Shown here piece after piece: positions 52,399 to 60,685 of a stretch of DNA of 64,000 bases. Position numbers and translations under genes: made by a program. How positions within the stretch are numbered: the stretch's first letter is position 1; each line of letters starts with the position of its first letter. Source of the DNA: SZUA-309 sp965230005 (GTDB taxonomy: Bacteria; Pseudomonadota; Gammaproteobacteria; Pseudomonadales; Azotimanducaceae); contig OZ245934.1 in the NCBI GenBank assembly GCA_965230005.1, positions 4,402,001-4,466,000 on the forward strand. Direction: 5' to 3'. The notes beneath the pieces are model-generated. The model saw only the letters and a list, made by a program, of their open reading frames with translations. It had not been told where the DNA came from and did no database searches.

Positions 52399-53175
52399 TT
52401 AACGCGGTTTGTCGCGCAGGAACACCCAGTTGTCCCCGCGGGATTGCGCTTCGCTGAAGTAGTAGCCGTCGGCGTCGAAATCCCTCAGACCTTTCAGGGT
52501 GCTGATCCGGTTGTCGATGATGTAGCGGGCCATGAGGCCGCGGGCTTTCTTGGCGTAGAAGGACAGGAACTTGTACTTGCCGTTCTTCAGGTCCTTGAAG
52601 GTCGGGGTGATGATGCGCGCCTCGATGGCATTCGGGTCCACGGCTTCGAAGTATTCGTGCGAGGCGAGATTCACGAGCACGGGCTGGCGCTGCTCGGCAA
52701 CGGCCTCGTTCAGTGCCTTCGTCAGGCGCGCGCCCCAGAAGTCATAGAGGTCGTCCCCTTTCGGCGTGCCGAGTCGCGTGCCCATCTCCAGCCGATAGGC
52801 CTGGATCAGATCGAGTGGCTTCAGCACCCCGTAGAGACCGGAAAGGATCCGCAGGTGTTTCTGTGCCCAGGTCCAGTCGCGATCGCTCATGGTTTCGGCA
52901 TCGAGACCGAGGTAGACATCGCCTTTGAAAGCGAGCGCGGCCGGTTTTGCGTTCTCCGGCGTGAAAGGCGTTTGCCATTCGCCGTAACGTTGATAGTTCA
53001 GATCGGCAAGCTCAGTGGAAAGGTTCATGAGCGACGCGATTTCGTCCGCAGACTTTCCGCGCAGCACCTTGATGAGCTGTTTTGATTCCTTCAGAAAAAC
53101 TGGCAGGCTATGTTTTGCCGTCGTGGCGGCGCTCGTAAAATCGAGCCTCTTGGCGGGCGATATGACTGCCAGCAT
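52399..53175 (-). CDS. yaaA: Peroxide stress protein YaaA
   Basis: 258 residues, exactly the usual size for YaaA (DUF328). Signatures include MLAVISPAKRLDF at the start, LSGLYGVLKPLDLIQAYRLEMG in the middle and FLSFYAKKARGLMARYI towards the end. In E. coli YaaA limits free intracellular iron during hydrogen peroxide stress and protects DNA; its fold binds DNA. It is divergent from the PP2C phosphatase gene and convergent with terC. Confidence 0.93.
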   Translation of the reverse strand: MLAVISPAKRLDFTSAATTAKHSLPVFLKESKQLIKVLRGKSADEIASLMNLSTELADLNYQRYGEWQTPFTPENAKPAALAFKGDVYLGLDAETMSDRDWTWAQKHLRILSGLYGVLKPLDLIQAYRLEMGTRLGTPKGDDLYDFWGARLTKALNEAVAEQRQPVLVNLASHEYFEAVDPNAIEARIITPTFKDLKNGKYKFLSFYAKKARGLMARYIIDNRISTLKGLRDFDADGYYFSEAQSRGDNWVFLRDKPR

Positions 53176-53241
53176 TCAAAGATTCTCTTGGCTTAGGAAA
53201 TGGAAGGGCGGAGTAGTTTAACGAATTCTGCCTGGAACGGA

Positions 53242-53955
53242 ATGGAGATAGTCGCGCACAGCGATACGGGCAGGGTCCGAAGCAACAATGAAGATGCGGT
53301 CGCCTTCGACCGGGCGCGCGGCGTTGCCGTGCTCGCCGATGGCATGGGTGGCCTCGACGCGGGCGAGGTGGCCAGTCGCATTGCGGTAGAGCGTGTGCTG
53401 GCGGAACTCGGAAACGATGAGATCTCCGAGGTGGCGCTGCGCGAGGCGGTGCTGCAGGCCAACCGCGCCATCGTCGATCGGGCGCGCCAGGCCCGCGTCG
53501 ATATGGGGACTACGGTGGTTGCCTGGCTCCTGGCGGAGCACGGCCAGTGTTTTGTGGCTCACGTTGGCGATTCCCGTGCCTATCGGCTGCGCGGCGGCAC
53601 GCTGCGCCGTCTGACGACGGACCACAGCATGGTTCAGCAGATGATTGATGAAGGGGTTCTCAGCGAGGCAGAAGCACAGACGGCGCCGAACCGGAACGTC
53701 ATCACGCGTGCTCTCGGGCTGGGCCATGCAGTCGATGTGGACGTGCGCTCCTGGGTGACGACGCCCGGCGACGTCTATCTGCTCTGCAGTGATGGACTGA
53801 CGGACATGGTGCCTGAGCCGGACATCGAAACACTTCTCGCGGAGCTCGCCGGTCGCGGTCAGACCCTGGGCGAGGCAGCCAGCGCGCTGATCGACCGGGC
53901 CAACGACTCGGGCGGTCACGACAACGTCTCCGTGATGCTCATCCGTCCCGCCTGA
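53242..53955 (+). CDS. PP2C-family protein Ser/Thr phosphatase
   Basis: 237 residues from the ATG at 53242; an ATG at 53200 gives 14 more residues without family sequence. Metal-binding motifs of the PPM family are complete: RVRSNNEDA, VLADGMGGLDAGE, AHVGDSRAYRLRGG, LLCSDGLTDMV and the terminal GGHDNVSVMLI. It is a stand-alone cytoplasmic catalytic domain like Stp1/PrpC, which reverses Hanks-type kinase phosphorylation. No Ser/Thr kinase gene is next to it in the window; in other genomes the gene often serves type VI secretion or cell-envelope kinases. Confidence 0.92.
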   Translation: MEIVAHSDTGRVRSNNEDAVAFDRARGVAVLADGMGGLDAGEVASRIAVERVLAELGNDEISEVALREAVLQANRAIVDRARQARVDMGTTVVAWLLAEHGQCFVAHVGDSRAYRLRGGTLRRLTTDHSMVQQMIDEGVLSEAEAQTAPNRNVITRALGLGHAVDVDVRSWVTTPGDVYLLCSDGLTDMVPEPDIETLLAELAGRGQTLGEAASALIDRANDSGGHDNVSVMLIRPA

Positions 53956-54057
53956 GCCGGCGCTGCTCCCGGAAGACGGAGGGCGCCGACGGCAACCGCT
54001 ATACTAAGCCGCTCAAACGGGTCGCCGCCGGCGGCTCGATCAGCTGCGAGAACCTCT

Positions 54058-54381
54058 GTGACAACCCTCGACATCATCAGTGAAAAGCTCGACGCCCGCT
54101 TTGCCCTGAAGCACCTGGACGTCGTCAACGAAAGCGGTAACCACAACGTACCGCCGGGCTCGGAAACCCACTTCAAGGTGGTGCTCGTGAGCGAAGACTT
54201 TGCCGGTCAACGCCTGCTCGCCCGGCACCGGGCCGTCAACGAAACGCTCGCGGACGAACTCGCCGGCGGCGTTCATGCCCTGGCACTGCACACCTACACG
54301 GAAGACGAATGGCGTAAACGCTTTGGCGAGGCGCCACTGTCGCCACCCTGTTTGGGGGGCAAGGCCGGGGAAGCGTCGTGA
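54058..54381 (+). CDS. bolA: BolA-family protein
   Basis: 107 residues; GTG start at 54058. The BolA KH-like fold is seen from SGNHNVPPGSETHFKVVLVS, the conserved His of RHRAVNETL and ALALHTYTEDEW. BolA proteins pair with monothiol glutaredoxins to handle [2Fe-2S] clusters and also act as stress-time transcription factors. The trhO gene starts inside its stop codon (GTGA at 54378-54381), so both are co-translated. Confidence 0.9.
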   Translation: MTTLDIISEKLDARFALKHLDVVNESGNHNVPPGSETHFKVVLVSEDFAGQRLLARHRAVNETLADELAGGVHALALHTYTEDEWRKRFGEAPLSPPCLGGKAGEAS

Positions 54382-55349
54382 CTGCCGTCGTGACCTTTTA
54401 TCAGTTCGCGCCGCTTGAGGACCTGGAGAGCGTCCGGGCGTCTCTGCACGGTGCGGCCGAGCAGGCGCATCTGAAGGGAACGATACTGCTGGCCGAGGAA
54501 GGCATGAACGGCACGCTGACGGGCGATCGTGAGGCGCTCGAGCGCTTTGCTGCGGTGCTCCGGGCCGTGCCCGGTTTTCAGGACATGCCGTTCAAGTTCT
54601 CGACCGCGGAGGCGGGTAATCCGGTGTTCTATCGCCTGAAGGTCAAGGTGAAGGCCGAGATCGTGGCCCTCGGGAAGCCCGAGGTGAAGCCGGCGGAACG
54701 CACCGGCACCCACGTCGATGCGGCGGCCTGGAACGCGCTCCTCGACGATCCGGAGGTCATCGTCATCGACACTCGTAATGACTACGAGATCGGTATCGGC
54801 ACTTTCCCGGGCGCCGTGGACCCTCACACCCGGTCCTTCAAGCAGTTTCCCGATTACGTGGCGGGCCTCGATCCTGCGCAGCACAAGCGCGTCGCCATGT
54901 TCTGCACCGGGGGCATTCGCTGCGAAAAAGCCTCAGCCTACATGCTCGATCAGGGGTTCGAGGCCGTCTTCCAGCTCGACGGCGGCATCCTCAAGTATCT
55001 GGAAACGGTGCCGGCTGCGGAGAACCGCTGGGAAGGCGAGTGTTTCGTGTTCGATCAGCGTGTCTCTGTGGACAGCGGTCTGGGCGAGGGCAGCTACGTG
55101 CAGTGTTTTGCCTGCCGGCGGCCGCTCACGGCAGCAGACGTGGCCTCGGCGGACTATGCGGAAGGGGTGAGCTGCCCGCACTGTATTGACGAGCAGGACG
55201 AAGCCCAGCGTGCGGCCTTTCTCGAACGGCAGCGGCAGGTGGAGTTGTCCCGGGCAAGGGGCGAACTGCACGTCGGGCAGGCCATGCGCACCCCGGGCTC
55301 AGGGTCCGAGCAGCGGTTCGAGGTGCGGCCAGAGGGTCTCGAGCAGTAG
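54378..55349 (+). CDS. trhO: tRNA uridine(34) hydroxylase, rhodanese-type
   Basis: 323 residues. An N-terminal acylphosphatase-like domain (about 1-100, KGTILLAEEGMNGTLTG) precedes the rhodanese domain with active-site Cys in MFCTGGIRCEKAS (about 176), then a Cys-rich C-terminal part with CFACRRPL and CPHC for zinc. TrhO makes 5-hydroxyuridine at wobble position 34 using oxygen, the first step to cmo5U. It overlaps bolA by 4 bases and its end runs into the 3' end of the convergent tesA gene (51-bp overlap). Confidence 0.93.
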   Translation: MTAVVTFYQFAPLEDLESVRASLHGAAEQAHLKGTILLAEEGMNGTLTGDREALERFAAVLRAVPGFQDMPFKFSTAEAGNPVFYRLKVKVKAEIVALGKPEVKPAERTGTHVDAAAWNALLDDPEVIVIDTRNDYEIGIGTFPGAVDPHTRSFKQFPDYVAGLDPAQHKRVAMFCTGGIRCEKASAYMLDQGFEAVFQLDGGILKYLETVPAAENRWEGECFVFDQRVSVDSGLGEGSYVQCFACRRPLTAADVASADYAEGVSCPHCIDEQDEAQRAAFLERQRQVELSRARGELHVGQAMRTPGSGSEQRFEVRPEGLEQ

Positions 55350-55982
55350 CGGCTGAGCCTCGGCGGTGGGATGAATCCCGTCGGCCTGCATCAGGCCTTC
55401 CTCCAGCGCAACCTGCTCGAGAAAGAAAGGCACGAGCGGCACGCCGGTTTCCTCGGCGATGCTGTCATACATACCGAAGAAAGCCCGGGTGTAGCGCGCC
55501 CCGTAGTTGGGCGGAATCTGCATACCAACCAGCAGTACTGCACGATTGCCGGCCAGCGACAGATCGACCATCTGCCGGAGATTCGCCTGTACGGTATTCG
55601 TGGGATAACCCCTGAGACCGTCGTTGCCGCCGAGCTCGATGATGACGATGGCCGGATCGTGGGCTTCCAGGGCCTGGGGGAGGCGGGCCAGGCCGCCGGA
55701 GGTGGTTTCGCCGCTGATGCTGCCGTTCACGACGACGTGCGGATATTCCCGCTCCTGCAGCGTTTTGCCGAGCAGGTGCACCCAGCCTTCCTCTGTTTGA
55801 ATCCCGTAGGAGGCGCTGATACTGTCGCCCATCACCAGAATTCTGGGGTTCTCACGTGTTTCTGACGCCGCGGCCGGCATGGTCGTCAGGCTGAGCGAGA
55901 ACCACAGGAAGACCCATATGACGGCCAGCGTAAGCGACGTGCTTGTCAGCAAACCGCTGAGAGAGGATGGTCTCGAATCCAT
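55299..55982 (-). CDS. tesA: SGNH-fold lysophospholipase/arylesterase (TesA-like)
   Basis: 227 residues from the ATG at 55982; a longer frame runs into the ybbA gene on the other strand and is not used. The signal peptide is hydrophobic (LAVIWVFLWFSLSL, cleavage near AAA-SE). GDSL block is ILVMGDSISASYGI, block II Gly in VVNGSISGETTSGG, block III in ELGGNDGLRG, and block V Asp-x-x-His in ADGIHPTAEAQ. It is a periplasmic esterase/thioesterase/lysophospholipase. It is divergent from ybbA-ybbP as in E. coli, and the two 5' ends overlap by 65 bp if ybbA starts at 55918. Its 3' end overlaps trhO. Confidence 0.9.
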   Translation of the reverse strand: MDSRPSSLSGLLTSTSLTLAVIWVFLWFSLSLTTMPAAASETRENPRILVMGDSISASYGIQTEEGWVHLLGKTLQEREYPHVVVNGSISGETTSGGLARLPQALEAHDPAIVIIELGGNDGLRGYPTNTVQANLRQMVDLSLAGNRAVLLVGMQIPPNYGARYTRAFFGMYDSIAEETGVPLVPFFLEQVALEEGLMQADGIHPTAEAQPLLLETLWPHLEPLLGP

Positions 55983-56712
55983 GAACCCTTCGTCGACGAA
56001 CCCTTCGGCCGTGAGCCCGTCGCCAGCCACCACGGATGCGGCGGTGGAAGCGGTCATCGAAACCCGGGGGGTCGCCAAAATCGTACCTACTGCGGAAGGC
56101 GAGCTCGTCATATTGGAAGGGATCGACCTCGAAATCAACGCGGGGGAAACGGTCGCCATCGTCGGTGCCTCCGGCTCTGGAAAGACCACGCTGCTGGGCA
56201 TTCTGGCCGGCCTCGACGTTGCTACGGCCGGGGAAGTCGTGCTCTGCGGGGCCACGCTCACGGACCTCGATGAGGAAGAGCGAGCCATCGTCCGGGGCGA
56301 GCAGATCGGCTTCGTGTTTCAGACCTTTCAGCTCCTCGGCAGCCTCACCGCCCTGGAAAATGTCATGTTGCCTGCGGAACTCCGCGGTGACAGCCGCGCC
56401 GAGGCGGACGCCCGGGAGCTCCTCGACAAGGTCGGACTCGCGGAACGCCTGGATCATTACCCGCGGCAGCTGTCCGGTGGCGAACAGCAGCGCGTCGCCA
56501 TCGCCCGGGCCTTTGCCTCGCGACCCAACGTGCTCTTCGCCGATGAACCCACCGGCAACCTCGACACGAGGACCGGGCAGAAGGTCATCGAGCTGCTGTT
56601 CGAGCTCAATGCCGAATTCGACACCACCCTCGTGCTCGTGACCCACGACGATCGCCTCGCCGCCCGCTGCCAGCGGACCGTGGAAATCGCCAGCGGTCGC
56701 ATCGTCTCGTGA
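55918..56712 (+). CDS. ybbA: ABC transporter ATPase YbbA
   Basis: 264 residues from the ATG at 55918, which has AGGAAG seven bases upstream; ATG codons at 55879 and 55981 are alternatives. Walker A GASGSGKTT, Q-loop in GFVFQTFQL, signature LSGGEQQR, Walker B VLFADEP and H-loop VTHDDR mark a LolD/MacB-type ATPase. The first 45 residues are low-complexity and Ser/Thr/Pro-rich. It overlaps ybbP (GTGA). In E. coli ybbA-ybbP sits beside tesA; YbbAP is thought to work with TesA in handling membrane lipids or hydrophobic compounds. Confidence 0.9.
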   Translation: MTASVSDVLVSKPLREDGLESMNPSSTNPSAVSPSPATTDAAVEAVIETRGVAKIVPTAEGELVILEGIDLEINAGETVAIVGASGSGKTTLLGILAGLDVATAGEVVLCGATLTDLDEEERAIVRGEQIGFVFQTFQLLGSLTALENVMLPAELRGDSRAEADARELLDKVGLAERLDHYPRQLSGGEQQRVAIARAFASRPNVLFADEPTGNLDTRTGQKVIELLFELNAEFDTTLVLVTHDDRLAARCQRTVEIASGRIVS

Positions 56713-59207
56713 ATTTCGCCTTCGTCCTGCGCCTGGCCTGGCGCGACTGGCGGGGCGGCGAGCTCGGTCTGCTCGTGATTGCGCTCATGGTCGCGGTGGG
56801 GACCGTCACGGCGGTGAGCCTCTTTGTGGACCGCCTGCACCAGGCACTGCTCAAGGAATCGGCAAACTTCCTCGCCGCCGATCGTTACATCGGCAGTTCT
56901 CAGGAGATTCCCGAGGCGTTCCGGGCGGCTGCCCGTGACCTCGGTCTCGACATTGCCGACACCATGTCTTTCCCCTCCATGGTCTTCACGGACGATGACC
57001 GCAACGAGCTGGTCAGCGTCAAGGCGGCCGGCCTCGGCTATCCGCTGCGCGGCACGCTCCGCGTCACCGACGAACCCTTTACGCCGGGCGTGCCGACCAG
57101 TGAGCTGCCGGACGTCGGCGAAGTCTGGCTCGACGCCCGCCTGTTTCCGTCTCTAGACGTCGCCCTCGGCGACGAAATCGAGGTGGGTCTCGCAAGGCTG
57201 CGCATCAGCCGGGTGCTGACCAGTGAGCCGGATCGCGGTGGCAGCATGTACGATCTGGGCCCGCGGTTGCTCATGCGCATCGAAGACGTGCCGGCCACCG
57301 AAGTCGTGCAGCCTGGCAGCCGGCTGTCTTATCGGTTGCTGCTCCGGGGCGAAGATGCGGATCTGGAAGCACTGCGAACGTCCCTCGATCTCGGGGAAGA
57401 CCCGAACTACTGGTGGCGGAGCATCCGCGAATCGAGCCCGACCATCGGCTCGGCGCTCGAGCGGGCCGAAAGCTTCCTGCTCCTCGGCGGTCTCCTGGGG
57501 GTGCTGCTGGCCGGCGTCGCCGTCGCCCTGTCTGCGCACCGCTATGCCCAGCGGCACTATGATCACGTCGGCGTCCTGAAAACCCTGGGTGCCACCCCGA
57601 ACCAGGTGCTCGGCTCTTACCTGGGCTTGCTCGGTACCGTCGGTGCGGTTGCCGTGGCGCTCGGGCTCCTCGTTGGTGCCGGGCTGCATCTGGCCATCGT
57701 CGCGCTCCTGCAGAGCGTGATCCCCGTCGCCCTGCCGGCGCCCAGCGTGCGGCCCTTCCTGCTCGGCGCGGTCACCGGCCTCATCTGTGCCATGGCTTTT
57801 GCCCTGCCACCGCTCCTGCACCTGAAGAACATTTCTCCCATGCGGGTGATCCGCCGCGACGTGGGTGCTGCGCCACCCTCGCAGATCCTCTCCTACGGCG
57901 CGGCGGCGGTCGGCAGCCTCGGGCTTCTGATCTGGTACAGCGGCAGCTTTTTTCTCACGGCCTGGACCCTCATCGGCACCCTCGGGGCCCTCATCGTCTT
58001 CGGCGCCATGGCGAGCGTGCTCCTGCGCAGCGGTCGCGTGGTCGGCATGCAGGCAGGCAGCGGACTGCGCCTGGCGCTGGCGGGATTGCAGCGGCGTCGA
58101 AAGGAGAACATTGCACAGATTCTGATCTTCGGTCTGGCCATCATGCTGCTGCTCATCCTGCTGCTGCTCCGCACGGCACTCCTCGACGAGTGGCGTTCGC
58201 AGGTGCCGGAAAACGCGCCGAATCACTTCGTGCTGAACATCTCGCCCAACGACGTGGAACCCATGGGTGCCATGATCGAGGCCAACAGCCGCGAGCAGGG
58301 CGGTCTTTTCCCGATGATCCGCGGTCGCATCACCGCCGTGAACGGCATCGACGCGGAAGTCTGGGAAGAAGAACACCGCTCGCAGATGGGCGACGGACCG
58401 CGCCTGCGCTCCGGTCGCAATCTCACCTGGGCGGCGGACATGCCCGACGACAATACCCTCGTTGCCGGTGACTGGTGGGCGCCGGAAGACGACCGGGCCG
58501 TGGTCTCTCTGGAAGATGACTATGCCGAAGACCTGGGGCTATCCATCGGCGACACCCTGACCTTCGACATCGCCGGCCAGTCCCTCGACGTGGAAGTGGT
58601 GAATCTGCGCCGGCTCAACTGGGAGAGCATGCGACCGAACTTTTTCATCATTTTCTCGCCCGGCGCCCTCGAGAGCTTCCCGGCAACCTTCATGACGAGC
58701 TTCTATCTCGAGAAGGACAACAAGCTGTTTCTCAACGATCTCCTGTCCCGCTATCCGACCATTACCGTGATCGAGGTGGATGCCATCATCGCGCAGGTGC
58801 AGAGCATCATTGCCCGGGTGACCCAGGCCGTGGAGCTGGTGCTCGGTCTCGTCCTCGCCTCGGGCTGCCTGGTGCTCATTGCCAGCATTCATGCGAGCCG
58901 CGATGCGCGCATGAGCGAACACGCCCTGATCCGGACCCTTGGCGGTACCCGCAAGCTCATCGCCAGCTCGCTCACGGCGGAGTTCATCGCCCTCGGTCTC
59001 TTTGCGGGCATCGTGGCCGTGGTCGGAGCGGAGGTCACGGTCTTCATTCTCCAGACCCAGGTTTTTCAGCTCGGCGGTGAAGTGCACCCCTGGGTCTGGC
59101 TCGTCGGCCCGGTGATCGGCGCGCTGCTGATCCTGGTGGTCGGCATCTTCGGTACGAGAAAGCTGGTCTCGGCGCCCCCCATTGCCGTGCTGCGCGGTTT
59201 AAACTAG
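56709..59207 (+). CDS. ybbP: ABC transporter permease YbbP
   Basis: 832 residues, ten predicted helices: one at the N-terminus (LGLLVIALMVAVGTVTAVSL), a periplasmic domain, then two FtsX blocks (about 255-440 with ILLGGL-like LLGGLLGVLLAGVAVAL and GVLKTLGATPNQ, and about 700-825). The N-terminal LAWRDWRGGEL and final PPIAVLRGLN are typical. GTG start inside the ybbA stop. It forms a transporter with YbbA of the mechanotransmission type, acting on lipids or lysophospholipids with TesA. A second, unrelated set of MacB-type permeases is at 22.6-26.5 kb. Confidence 0.93.
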   Translation: MNFAFVLRLAWRDWRGGELGLLVIALMVAVGTVTAVSLFVDRLHQALLKESANFLAADRYIGSSQEIPEAFRAAARDLGLDIADTMSFPSMVFTDDDRNELVSVKAAGLGYPLRGTLRVTDEPFTPGVPTSELPDVGEVWLDARLFPSLDVALGDEIEVGLARLRISRVLTSEPDRGGSMYDLGPRLLMRIEDVPATEVVQPGSRLSYRLLLRGEDADLEALRTSLDLGEDPNYWWRSIRESSPTIGSALERAESFLLLGGLLGVLLAGVAVALSAHRYAQRHYDHVGVLKTLGATPNQVLGSYLGLLGTVGAVAVALGLLVGAGLHLAIVALLQSVIPVALPAPSVRPFLLGAVTGLICAMAFALPPLLHLKNISPMRVIRRDVGAAPPSQILSYGAAAVGSLGLLIWYSGSFFLTAWTLIGTLGALIVFGAMASVLLRSGRVVGMQAGSGLRLALAGLQRRRKENIAQILIFGLAIMLLLILLLLRTALLDEWRSQVPENAPNHFVLNISPNDVEPMGAMIEANSREQGGLFPMIRGRITAVNGIDAEVWEEEHRSQMGDGPRLRSGRNLTWAADMPDDNTLVAGDWWAPEDDRAVVSLEDDYAEDLGLSIGDTLTFDIAGQSLDVEVVNLRRLNWESMRPNFFIIFSPGALESFPATFMTSFYLEKDNKLFLNDLLSRYPTITVIEVDAIIAQVQSIIARVTQAVELVLGLVLASGCLVLIASIHASRDARMSEHALIRTLGGTRKLIASSLTAEFIALGLFAGIVAVVGAEVTVFILQTQVFQLGGEVHPWVWLVGPVIGALLILVVGIFGTRKLVSAPPIAVLRGLN

Positions 59208-59238
59208 CGCCCCTGAAACGCATCGACTGGGACCGCTC

Positions 59239-60090
59239 ATGAGCCGCGCCGCGGAGAAGGCCCGCTACGAACAGAACAAGCTTGCCAAGAAGCTGCGCCG
59301 TCAGGTGGGCAACGCGATCGTCGACTACGGCATGATCGAAGACGGCGACAAAGTCATGGTCTGCCTCTCCGGCGGCAAAGACTCCTACACGCTCCTCGAC
59401 GTGCTCATGAGCCTGAAGCACAACGCGCCCATCAGCTTCGAGCTCGTCGCCGTGAATCTGGATCAGAAGCAGCCGGGTTTTCCGGAAGACCTGCTGCCGA
59501 CCTACCTGGACGGTCTCGGCATCGACTACACGATTCTCGAAGAAGACACCTACTCGGTGGTCAAACGGCTGACACCGGAAGGCAAGACTACCTGCCCGGT
59601 CTGCTCCCGGCTGCGGCGCGGCATCCTCTACAGCCACGCCAGGAAGATCGGCGCCGGGAAGATTGCCCTCGGTCATCACCTCGACGACGTCGTGGAAACC
59701 CTGTTCCTGAACCTCTTCCACGGCGGGCGCCTGAAGGCCATGCCACCGAAGCTGAAAAGTGACGACGGTGCCAACATGGTGATCCGACCCCTCTACTACT
59801 GTCGGGAGAAGGACATCGCCCGGCACTCGGAGGCACGCGCCTACCCGATCATTCCCTGCAATCTCTGCGGCTCTCAGGAGAAGCTGCAGCGACAGGTGAT
59901 CAAAGAGATGCTTGCCGGTTGGGATCGCGAAGCTCCGGGTCGAGTGGAGAACATTGCCCGGAGTCTTCGGCACGTGGTGCCTTCACATCTCGGCGATGCG
60001 GATCTCTTCGACTTTGTTGGACTGAGTCTCGATAGCGCGGAAGTGCTGTCGCTCAAGGACATTACTTACGACGCGACTGCGGAACGGTAG
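59239..60090 (+). CDS. ttcA: tRNA 2-thiocytidine(32) synthetase TtcA
   Basis: 283 residues. The ATP-binding PP-loop is SGGKDS (44-49). Iron-sulfur cluster cysteines are in CPVC (119, 122) and CNLC (207, 210), and the GHHLDDVVET segment follows the family pattern. TtcA adds sulfur to C32 of certain tRNAs using a [4Fe-4S] cluster. ATG at 59239, 31 bp after ybbP on the same strand, perhaps co-transcribed. Downstream is a repeat-rich gap, then the convergent histidine kinase. Confidence 0.95.
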   Translation: MSRAAEKARYEQNKLAKKLRRQVGNAIVDYGMIEDGDKVMVCLSGGKDSYTLLDVLMSLKHNAPISFELVAVNLDQKQPGFPEDLLPTYLDGLGIDYTILEEDTYSVVKRLTPEGKTTCPVCSRLRRGILYSHARKIGAGKIALGHHLDDVVETLFLNLFHGGRLKAMPPKLKSDDGANMVIRPLYYCREKDIARHSEARAYPIIPCNLCGSQEKLQRQVIKEMLAGWDREAPGRVENIARSLRHVVPSHLGDADLFDFVGLSLDSAEVLSLKDITYDATAER

Positions 60091-60139
60091 CTAGTCCACG
60101 TTCGAGACCAACCCTTCAGTTTTCTGCCGCGTCGACGCA

Positions 60140-60254
60140 GGTGGGTTGACCCTGCCGGGCACGCTCGACGGGCGCTGCGCACCCGCCTCCATCCATGGCC
60201 GCTCAGGCGCGGGCCCTCCCTGGCCCGCGACTGGCCCGGCAGGGCCAACCCACC
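60140..60254 (+). repeat. Complex palindromic repeat, copy 1
   Basis: A 115-bp element bounded by 21-bp arms (60140-60160 and 60234-60254, 20 of 21 pairs) that can fold into one large stem. Inside are a small hairpin (GGGCGC-TGC-GCACCC, about 60171-60185) and a 34-bp core at 60200-60233 containing its own hairpin CGCGGGCC / GGCCCGCG. The core recurs exactly, inverted, at 60505-60538. Probably a REP/MITE-like element; no transposase gene is near. Confidence 0.75.
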
Positions 60255-60481
60255 CGCGCCAACGCTGCGTTAACGGCCGCGATGGGTTCGAAAGCGAATA
60301 GTGCCGGGACGTTGCGCCGGTTCCAGTTCATAGGTGATCACTGACTGATGGTTACTTCAGACGAGACGAATGGCATGCGTTCCCGTCGATTCAAACGAGT
60401 TATGAGAGGTGGTCCTATCAAGTAGGCAGACGCTATACGGTTCACCGATCGCGTCACTGCCTGAACCAGGCAGCAGCTTTG

Positions 60482-60596
60482 CCCCGGGGTGGCGGTTGAT
60501 GGGGCAGTCGCGGGCCAGGGAGGGCCCGCGCCTGAGCGCCCAGGGATGGCGGCTGGCGTAGCCAGCCGAGTGTCCCCAGCAATCGCCACCCCGGGC
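60482..60596 (-). repeat. Complex palindromic repeat, copy 2 (inverted)
   Basis: Same plan as copy 1 in opposite orientation: outer arms 60483-60498 and 60580-60595 (15 of 16 pairs), the identical 34-bp core at 60505-60538, and a small hairpin GGCTGGC-GTA-GCCAGCC (60551-60567). The outer arms differ in sequence from those of copy 1 yet still pair, so the structure, not only the sequence, seems to be kept. The two copies and the 227 bp between them fill most of the ttcA-kinase gap; no ORF is credible there. Confidence 0.75.
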
Positions 60597-60685
60597 GAAG
60601 CTGCGGGAAAGTGCCGATGAAGGACTTGAGCAGAAACTGGAAGTCGTGCGACAAGCCGGTGAACGCGAGAAGCTGAGTTCGAAAC

